Source of the DNA: Acropora yongei
Lineage: Eukaryota; Cnidaria; Anthozoa; Scleractinia; Acroporidae
DNA: 27,500 nt
Direction of reading: 5' to 3'
Assembly: GCA_014634225.1 (NCBI GenBank)
Contig: BLFN01000345.1
Span: 2,405,593-2,433,092, forward strand
Both the position numbers and the translations under genes were made by a program. The notes under the pieces are model-generated. The model searched no databases, was not told the origin of the DNA, and saw nothing but the letters and a program-made list of their open reading frames with translations. Of the stretch, positions 19,941-27,500 are shown in pieces (position 1 is the first letter of the stretch; every line of letters begins with the position of its first letter).

Positions 19941-22448
19941 CTGGGCTGCCTGTGCGCCCAGTCATAAAATGGGCTTTCGGTCGTCGGTGTCAAAAAGTGG
20001 TCTACCGGGGGAGGGAAGACACGAGGGTCTGGTACCGAGAAACGATGTTCTCACAAATGGTTTCATATGAGTTTCTCTTGCACGAACCCTTGCACGGATA
20101 CTTTTTGTACCTCGTCTGCGCTCCCCCTGAAAAACCCACAAAGCGTTGCGAACCTGAAGAAGGCTATTTGCGTTGTTCGAAGCGACTCGATCATGGGAGT
20201 CACTCTATAATATATTTTTTTATTGTTCGAGTTTAAGTCAGTTAGATGATGTTGGCGCTGGGAAACTCAGAGAAATCGTCGCGTTGCATTCAAACCGACA
20301 CGCTGTTCACGGTAGGTTCACACTAAAAGATGGCTGTGAGCGTCAGGTTTTGAACGCCGTGGCCGCTTCGTGAACTCAAAGAGAGAATTATCGATCGATG
20401 TAGTACATGAGCAATTAAGAAGCACAATTTATGAGCAAGGTATTTCACCAGTTGACGACACTATGGCTGAAGGCTTGATTGTAAGCCTTCGTAGTCAGTG
20501 AAGCGAACAGCTTAGTTGCCGATGAATGGCACTACGCACGTCTATGAGCGAGGGACGTGACAACTTTGCCATGTTAGAAGACTGGCTACTCCTTTAAATA
20601 TTTCCTTCTATTTAATGCAACACACGCCACTTTGGAGGTCTAAATTTCGGATACTGAGGATAAAGAAGACACGGACAAAAATAGGGACTCTGAGAATTTC
20701 GCGCACAATGCACAAGTTTAAAGCTTCACCGGAACATCCCATCCGGGAGCTTCACAGAGAGCGACTTGAGGAAAATAGGAGCTATTACTGACAAGGTTTG
20801 GTGACTGAGTAGAGCATACAAGTGTAGCCCACGTTGAGGTTTCTGGGGGTTTGCTTTTGTTTGTATTTGTATCTTGCTAAGCTTTTATCATTAAATTTGT
20901 ACATGATCTTGTGATCACAATTCTGTGTTTTCGCCCATTCAGCAAGCACGCTATATTGATGTCAGCATTAGCGAGTTTCAGAAACATGCCTTTGAAAGTT
21001 TTTTAGCTCTCGTGATGTTTCTTGATATTTCTTTTACCATTTTATGAAGATGTTAACTGAAGTCACCGCAAAATGGAAACTTAAAAAAGCGTAGCGAACA
21101 CAGTCAATGTGAGGGGCAAAAACAGCATTAATATAAATGAACCATAGGGTTTTAACTAATATAAGGGTCCATTATTGTGCATTGAGATGAATCGCTTGAA
21201 AAGAGAGACTTCGCTTGAAGATGTGATCAGAAGTAAACAAAGGCATAATAGTGCGTCACGTTCAGTCTTTTTAATATCCAAGGAGTCACTGTGAATAGTG
21301 TTTCCATATTGTTTAGCTGGCACAAAAACTTCGGACGAGTTATAAAGGGGCATAGTTATCTTCCATGAAGAAAAGTTCGTCTTGAGTGAGACAAACAGAA
21401 CTGGAGCGAATTTTTAACTCGCATCGGTATCAGGTAAAAAATATGTTATCGATCGTTTCATCTATTTACATTGTTTGAAGTGCGTGCTGGTGAACGCAAC
21501 ATGCGAGCGAGAAGTCTTTAAACTTTTTTAGGTCTCAAAATGCAAAGGATTTTATTCCTTTAAGTTAGAGAAAAATAGCATGAGGAAAATCTTAAAACTG
21601 AATATTTTTCTTCTTGTGGAAAAGATAGTGCATTTTCTTGTAGACTGTGGACCGCAAATTAGGATCGCACTTTTCACAAACATGCGAGTTCAGAAGCCAG
21701 CCGACGATTGCGTTTTTCCCTGCTGTCAATCATCTTAACGGACCTCTTAGGAAACAAAACTCTACTTCACGGGTTCAAAAGGTCATGGTTTCTGATTTGT
21801 GGATTTTGATCCGTTTTGTGTGTTTCTCTGTTTCAAGGTTCGTTGCTTTTGATCGTAATTATGATTGACGGCAGCGATAAACACAATTGTGAAGGTGGCT
21901 TTTGAACTTTAGAGTTCGCATGTTTGTGAAAAGCGCAGTAGTCTCCGTGCAGTCAGTGAGGCTCCTGGATCAGGCGGGATCAGTGGGCAGTTAACTGTCT
22001 GTTTTAGTATACTTCTGGTTTTCATATAATACAATATTTCTGTCTAGTGTAAATCAGCTCATTATACTCGTAGAACGACAACAATTTTTGGAATTTCCAG
22101 TTCCGTCACGTTATACTGTCACGCTATGTTTTGGGGCACAGAGGGATTAGGGGAGGGGTACGTGGAAATAATGCAAATTGTTTCCTGCTTAGAATTAATG
22201 GCTAACTTGTCTATTTTTATTCATAGTGGTGGAATTTAAAAGTTATTATACAGCCCCCACTTTAAAATGGTACTCTTTTTTTTGGGTGACGAAAGTCTTT
22301 CAAAAGGGTACAATGTCTTGAATGAGTTTATGTTTCAGTCTCACATGAGGTTCTGTCGCATGCAATGGTTGCCGACAAGGTTTTATGGTAGCCTGAGTGT
22401 GTATAGCCGCCCCCTCCCCTCAGAAAAAATAGCCCGTTGGCAGCCCAG
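19941..22448. mobile_element. 2.5 kb insertion with CTGGGCTGCC ends and TTA flanks
   Basis: The left end, CTGGGCTGCC, and right end, GGCAGCCCAG, are exact reverse complements, flanked by TTA on both sides (19938-19940 and 22449-22451). Copy 1 has no such insertion at the matching place near 228. A 3-base TTA/TWA duplication is typical of the Harbinger superfamily, though the ends alone do not prove it. Inside I see no recognisable transposase on either strand. Frames at 19952-20236 and 20173-20373 are the longest near the left end; they overlap, and neither shows a domain I know. About 26 bases after the right TTA, including an atcgcctttcggcgat hairpin at 22455-22470, are also missing from copy 1, so the right border may be more complex than drawn. 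The interior otherwise shows nothing supportable. Confidence 0.7.
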
Positions 22449-22475
22449 TTAAAAATCGCCTTTCGGCGATTCTTG

Positions 22476-24592
22476 TTCACCATGTTCTACATATTTTCAC
22501 TTCAGTGTTTTGGTTTCTATTGTAATGACTTTTGCTGTTTGCAGGCCACTTATTACTGAAGAAACCTTATAGCAACAGGCGTATCTTGTGGCCAGTGTTA
22601 ACAGTTTACAATCTATTCAACCGTGGCAAGAAACAAGGTTAATTTTTCTAAGTACATTTTTCTCTACAATGTTATTTTGCTTTCCCATGAAAGTTTTTGA
22701 TTTGGTAAATTTCGATTTCAAAGAAAAAAAATTTGCGGCCCTTTGGTCTAAAATTAAGGTAATTCCGCCCTCCACCTTCCCCTCCCCCCAAGCCCCCTTT
22801 CCTGAATCCGTCATTGCATTCTACAGTAAAGGCACGGATGCTATAAATAAAGACTATTAAGTAAGCGGACTTCTCGGGATACCGTGAAAAATCTTTCGTC
22901 ATTAAAAATAACTTGTCTAAAATTTACAATATCTAAAGTGAGCGTGTTCCTATCTGTCCCATTATTCTTGATAAAACTGAAAAACATCACAAGGCTTTCA
23001 ACATGTGTATCGATATCAACTGAATAGAATATATGATCACTCCGTAAAAAGCCGAGTGAGGGAGTCAAGATTCATGTTCTTTTGCTTAGATTTCTCGATT
23101 GCTTTTCCCTAACCGAAACAGGAGGCCAAAAAAGAAGTTAAACAGAAGAACCGAAATAGACCAGATGTCGGACGCCTGCAACTAGCTTACACTACTGCGG
23201 CCACAAGAGATAATGGCTTTAGGAGTGTGAAAAAAGTCTCATAAACCAACTTCCGAGTTTTTGTCAGCGCTTAAATCTAATTAATAATTTATCAAGCACG
23301 AACAGAGAAACTGGTTTGGTCACGAATTCATTTCATTATAGACATTAGAAATGAAAATTTTCATGTTTTCTTTCTTAGTTTTTTTCCCTTTTTCCTTTCT
23401 CCTTTTTTTCTAAACAATACGAAGATTTTTGTCTAAATTAAACTTTTTCTCTTTTAAAAGTGAAACACGCCTCCTCCGAGTTGTCTCGCTGAAAGACGTT
23501 TTAAGGTTTTTTCAGTCGACTCTCTCTCTCAACGGACATTTACTCCCTATACACTGTATTTGACTCTCTTTAATCCTTTCACTGCCAAATTTGGTCAAAA
23601 GCATTTTTGTGAAATTTTGAATAACAAATAGCACCATGTGTAAGTACAGGGAGAAAGATTTCATTTGAATGGTGACATCATAGGATTTCGCCCTCAGACT
23701 CAAAAGTTGAGTCATCTTACAAAACTCCATCAAACACTCTGGCAGTAAAAGGTTTAGGGTTTACGGACATCCTTCTAAGAAGCCGACACGCAGTGCTGGC
23801 CCCAAAGCTGTCCGTCATAGAGAGAGTGACTGTATTATTATTATTATGATAATAATATATATTTTGTTTTTGGCAATTGTGTTTTAATTCATCCGAAATT
23901 TTCGCCAGTCCATAACTATTTACCATGGCTTCAAGATGGTGATGGAATCGTCTAAACCAGGTGGCTTGAACTTCACTGCCACACAGCAACACAGTACTTT
24001 TTTTTTGTACCTTTTCGATTTATGCATGGGGCAGAATTGAAAAAAAGAGGGCTTTTAAAAGGTTTTAAATATGGGAAAAATAGTAAAAAGGGCCGGAATG
24101 ACCATTTTAATAATTAAAAACATAATTTCACGAGGATCGTCTTTCACCATTTTTATTGTTAAATGCCATTAGCGGAAACACAATGGTTTGAGTTTTACCT
24201 TGCCCCTTTATTGAGCAGCGGAGCTCTACATAGAGACAATGCTTAACATTCCTTCTCTTTTGATAGAATTTGCGTTGATTCTAAATCACTGGCTTTACTC
24301 GAATTGCAATGTTTTTTTTTTTTAATGAAAATCCATAGTTCACCGAACTTCGCTGGAAGAATAGGTATGGATAGAAATAAATGCTTGAACAGGTTACTGA
24401 AAAATAGTCACATTTGCCACAAGATAATCAAATCTTACCTCACCTAACGCATACTGCTAATTTTAAATAGATTACCGAGTTTCCTGACTCATAAAGAAGC
24501 TACATACCGCGCTGTTAGCAAGATTTTTTCACCCAGAGGGCAAGGGACCCGTTTGTATTTGTCAGTTTTCCTCAGATCTGTCGAATTCTAAG
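22476..24592 (+). repeat. Large duplication, copy 2, main left part
   Basis: Aligns with 233-2902. It runs up to the start codon of the gene relic at 24593, so it represents the original upstream region of that gene. Conserved pieces are listed under copy 1. Copy-2-specific material includes the TIR element at 23571-23756 and an ATT microsatellite near 23834. Just before the relic there is a cctcag acceptor-like site at 24570-24575 and a cataaagaagctac word near 24491 that resembles the taataaagaagtagc of the intact gene's promoter array. That may be the only shared promoter remnant. Confidence 0.8.
23571..23756. mobile_element. 186-base TIR element (MITE)
   Basis: The left end, TAAtCCTTTcACTGCCAaA, pairs with the right end, TcTGGCAGTaAAAGGtTTA, an imperfect inverted repeat of about 19 bases. 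The block lies where copy 2 and copy 1 differ: copy 1 has a LINE fragment in the same interval. No clear target duplication and no coding content. Confidence 0.6.
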
Positions 24593-25511
24593 ATGAAGAA
24601 CGTTTTGTGTTTGATAATCTTCTCTTTCGCATCTCTGGCATACGTCATGGGTAGCCAAAATCTCATGGGAGATGGCTATTTAGTAAGCCAACTTGTCCAA
24701 AAGACAAACTAAAACTTACACTGGCGGAAAGCTTGAAAAACTGATGGCGCCAAAAGAATCTATCAAAACAACGCCAGTCTCAATGGAATGCTTAACTCAA
24801 GATGTGAAGGAAAAATGTAAACCGCGGCCCGATATTGGATCCGGAAGACATTGCAATTTTGAAGAAACGACTTGTTTTGCCGTGACCGAGATGTGGAAAT
24901 CCAGTTTGATAGTGAGTGCGATTTCACGTAATCCCACATGGCTTTGATCTGGGTAAGAACATTTTGACACTCCAAGCAGTAGCTCTCCCTTTCTTTCCGA
25001 ACGAGGACTCGTACACCATACTGAATCCGCCTGTGGCTCCTTGGTTTTTCACTGATGATCTCGGCGGATGTGACGTTTTCGTGGCAACTGCTGCAAACCG
25101 AAACAGCCGCCCCATGGTAACCGGAACAAGTTTATAGAAGACCTGGCAATGGACCTCCAAACGAAAGGAGAAGAAGTTGACGAAATGCTAAAAAGAATTT
25201 CAGAGTCGGATGCCTATAAATGGAAGGTGATTGCCCGCTTCTACTATGGACCGACAACTGAAACAGGAAAGGAAAAAATTGGTTTGAATGGCTATGCCAA
25301 TGAACACCCGAAAATTAAACTCATAGGTTATGGCTTTGAATCAAAATATGATTCAAGCGAGCATTTTGGGTTTTTTGGTCGATACATCGAGCCCAACATA
25401 CTAGCCAAAGCCATCGGATATCAACCACGCTGGAAATTCATTTTGAAAGTATATTCAACTGGCAAAATATTAGGTGAAATTGTAGTGTCTGCAAATGGAG
25501 AACTTATGTAG
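24593..25511 (+). pseudogene. Frame-disrupted relative of the secreted six-cysteine protein gene
   Basis: The relic has the same layout as the intact gene. It starts at ATG 24593 with a signal-peptide-like MKNVLCLIIFSFASLAYVMG, then keeps the cysteine contexts MEC, KCK, HCN and TCF (24785-24880), a possible SEC near 24912, and the best-kept block DSYTILNPPVAPWFFTDDLG with GCDVFVAT (25009-25090). The C-terminal third has KVIARFYY and ends at the TAG 25509-25511. The frame is broken at least three times: a stop at 24710-24712 with a shift, a loss of frame and stop between about 24890 and 24960, and a shift near 25125, between PMVT and NKFIEDL. The last 120 codons (from 25149) remain open. It is therefore a pseudogene unless the breaks are assembly errors or very small introns; I see no GT-AG pairs that would repair them. 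Confidence 0.85.
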
Positions 25512-26010
25512 CAAAGCCTTAAGAATTGCGGCACCAACTTGTCCCGTGGTTTGTAACTCACGCAGTCACGATGTACAAGCTTGACTTACGTTTGTAGTAT
25601 AGTTGTTATATATATCCTCCTACATTGAAGTTGGTTAATCATCTGCCCATTCATTTATTCGCATTTATCATTCTCCAAAAACAATGTTTATCAAAAATTA
25701 AAAGAGTCGTGAATAACTGAGACAAGCCGTCCCAATTGTTGCTAAATTATGGAATGAGATGATTTAATACCTTGATGTAACCATGATAACACAAGAAATA
25801 TAACCGCGAAATTCTAAACCCTAGCTTCTTTACATCTTGCTGAACACACAGACTTATTTTCCTTTGCTTTTGACGTAATTCGGCACATTTTCTAGTTTCT
25901 TTCTTTTCTTTTCTTTTTGCTTTTTACTCATTATGTTGTCATACAGGTAAACCTTCTAAATTCGGCATTAATTTGGCACGCTACAACAGAGTATGGCACG
26001 TTTCGTTTGG
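25512..26010 (+). repeat. Large duplication, copy 2, right part
   Basis: This is the 3' flank of the relic, matching 6912-7660 of copy 1 with several small indels. It is not found behind the intact gene at 16602, so the three gene copies do not share one simple unit. Non-coding. Confidence 0.75.
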
Positions 26011-26455
26011 CCTGCTTATGGTCAAAAAACAACATTTTCTCATTGTCTCTGACGGTTTGAATAATGGAACTGTCTATTTGATACGAAATACTTTAAGACT
26101 TTTATTGCTGACAAAATGAAATGACCCTTTTGATAAAACGTAAGATAAAACATTTAATTTCATTACCGACCAGAACTGTTGCGTGACAGAAAGCAGGAGC
26201 TACTCGAACATCCGTACCTAAGTCATGTTTGTCATATTCATATCCTATAAAACCTAGGAAAAAAAAAAACCCTTTTTTATCTGGTCATAAATCCATGTTT
26301 CATAAGTGTCGCTTTTTCCGCGTTGAGATGTGTTTTCTTTATGGTCAAAAACGCTTGTTTTGGGCTGAACGGGTATGTTAGTGTCTGACTAGGTTGCAGT
26401 GGTGCGAGGTCACGGACATGTCCTAGCGGTGTGAGAGAGTTTGAGAGGGTTCTAT
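26011..26455. other. Gene-free stretch with one stray minisatellite unit
   Basis: No gene. One isolated copy of the later repeat word, aaatccatgtttcat, lies at 26288-26302, 150 bases before the array proper. Confidence 0.5.
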
Positions 26456-26596
26456 AAATCCATGTTTTATTAATCCATGTTCTATCAATCCATGTTTTAT
26501 TAATCCATGTTTTCTTAATCCATGTTTTATCAATCCATGTTTTATTAATCCATGTTTTATCAGTCCAGTCCATGTTTTACCAATCCAGTCCAGTCC
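26456..26596. repeat. 15-base minisatellite, about eight units
   Basis: The unit catgttttattaatc repeats head to tail at 26461, 26476, 26491, 26506, 26521, 26536, 26551 and, after a 5-base cagtc insert, 26571. Differences are confined to one to three positions per unit. The 3' edge decays into cagtccagtcc, a 5-base repeat. Because 15 is a multiple of three, the minus strand stays open in more than one frame and gives repetitive NKTWI or KHGLI peptides; these are by-products, not evidence for a protein. Confidence 0.95.
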
Positions 26597-26739
26597 AAGT
26601 ATTATCATATGCCAAACATGTGCTCAGTTGACAGATTCTAATTTGTCAATCATTTCTAAAGCCTTTTGAAAAAATAGGAGACAAAACTCTCTGGGGGAGT
26701 TGGGAGGAATTCGTTTCTACTTATCTCTACCCGGAGCGA

Positions 26740-27500
26740 AAAAATATAATGAATAATTACAGTATATGTTCTTTGTTAAAATCTGATATTTAATAAAATC
26801 CTCGAATCTGAACGCCGAAATGGCATAGATGCGAATGGTAAACGACTTTTGTCTTTTGCCATCCTCGACTGGCCACGTTATAACGAACCCACTGGAAAAA
26901 AACCAAGAGCAAAAACAAAAATAAAGCTCTTCGTTTGAATTGACACGACGTCAACAGAATAATTCATTAATCGCGATCAAGAGAAAATGAAGCCAGTGAC
27001 AAAGACATGAAATTCAAAGTTTTTTCGGATAATTATACCACAAAAGTTAGTTTGTCCTTGTCGTCCACATTTTGATATGCAGCGACAACACGACATAGTT
27101 AGCATGGCTATTACAACGACAGAGGCATAAGCATGGACAAAATTACATGACAACACAGGAACAAGTGCCCTGTGACTTCGGTTAGTAATAATAATCTTAA
27201 CTGGGCTTTTTCTTAGTTAGTTCAAAAAGAGAGTAACAGAAAAAGTTAAGCAACAATTTATTGGTCATTGGCTTTAACGCTTGCCTGTTCCAGGCTCTGA
27301 GATAGTCAGGCCCCCGAAATTGAGAATGCGTCACCTTTTTCTTAGCCTCCTACATGCCCCACTTATGACGTTAGTAGGGCAGGAACGCGTGACGAACCCC
27401 TAAGAACGTCTGTGTGGGAGGCTACCTTTTTCTCAGATCACGCACGGTTGCTGCAATGTGATTGGATATTCTTAAAATGACGTGACTGGCTCAGCCAAAC
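26740..27500 (+). repeat. Second copy of the intact gene's 3' flank
   Basis: Homologous to 16630-17065, including AATAAA at 26792. It lies about 1.2 kb after the relic rather than directly after it, so either the relic's locus gained sequence between or the intact locus lost it. About 190 bases (27050-27240) have no counterpart at 16920; short agtta(a)g words at both junctions could be a target duplication, but no TIRs are visible. Confidence 0.75.
27343..27424. mobile_element. 82-base TIR element with 9-base target duplication
   Basis: The element starts TAGCCTCCtACA and ends TGTgGGAGGCTA, an inverted repeat with one mismatch in 12. It is flanked by the exact direct repeat cctttttct at 27334-27342 and 27425-27433. 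The matching site in the intact gene's flank, near 17018-17028 (ccaccgtttctccagatc), has one copy of this word and no element, so insertion happened after the flank duplicated. A 9-base duplication suggests a Mutator-like or similar superfamily. Non-coding. Confidence 0.9.

Noticed and set aside
26456..26596. CRISPR-like array
   Set aside because: Units are contiguous with no spacers, and the genome is eukaryotic.
26277..26608. Minus-strand repetitive peptides (NKTWI / KHGLI)
   Set aside because: By-product of the 15-base minisatellite; two frames are open at once, as expected from the repeat period alone.
1..27500. tRNA, rRNA or other structured RNA genes
   Set aside because: I found no A/B box pair with a cloverleaf and no rRNA-like sequence; the strong hairpins all belong to TIR elements.

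Overview
The window looks like nuclear DNA of a cnidarian, most likely an anthozoan such as a stony coral. The basis is its AT-rich, gene-poor texture, its eukaryotic signals (TATA-like box, AATAAA, splice-like sites, no ribosome binding sites or operons), its decayed LINE pieces and many short terminal-inverted-repeat (TIR) elements of kinds I associate with coral genomes. The species call is inference; I have no database match.

Only one gene is intact: a single-exon, 298-residue secreted protein on the + strand at 15705-16601, with a signal peptide and six cysteines in the mature chain. I do not recognise the family. Two broken relatives lie in the window. The one at 24593-25511 is nearly full length but changes reading frame about three times. 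The one at 6485-6911 keeps only the C-terminal half and has an in-frame stop. The two relics resemble each other more than the intact gene.

The relics sit in two copies of one large, old duplication. Copy 1 is about 95-2902 plus 6485-7660. Copy 2 is about 19275-26010. Each copy serves as the empty site for insertions in the other, so many elements can be bounded. Copy 1 carries a LINE 3' fragment, a small TIR element, a roughly 280-base extra block and a 3.6 kb block that replaced the front half of its gene. Copy 2 carries a 2.5 kb element with CTGGGCTGCC ends, a composite palindromic element and a 186-base TIR element. The 3' flank of the intact gene, including its AATAAA, is also duplicated, at 26740-27470; that copy has gained an 82-base TIR element with a 9-base target duplication.

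Directly upstream of the intact gene is a tandem array (14892-15627) with a period near 295 bases. Each unit carries a TATAAAT box, so the promoter itself seems to have been multiplied. Between 7.7 and 14.9 kb the window is repeat-dominated, including a clean 1.2 kb element with an 8-base target duplication at 10595-11808. At 17-19.3 kb there is a dispersed repeat, a minus-strand LINE fragment, and a perfect 32-base-arm hairpin element nested in an older TIR element. A 15-base minisatellite lies at 26456-26596. I saw no tRNA, rRNA or CRISPR array.
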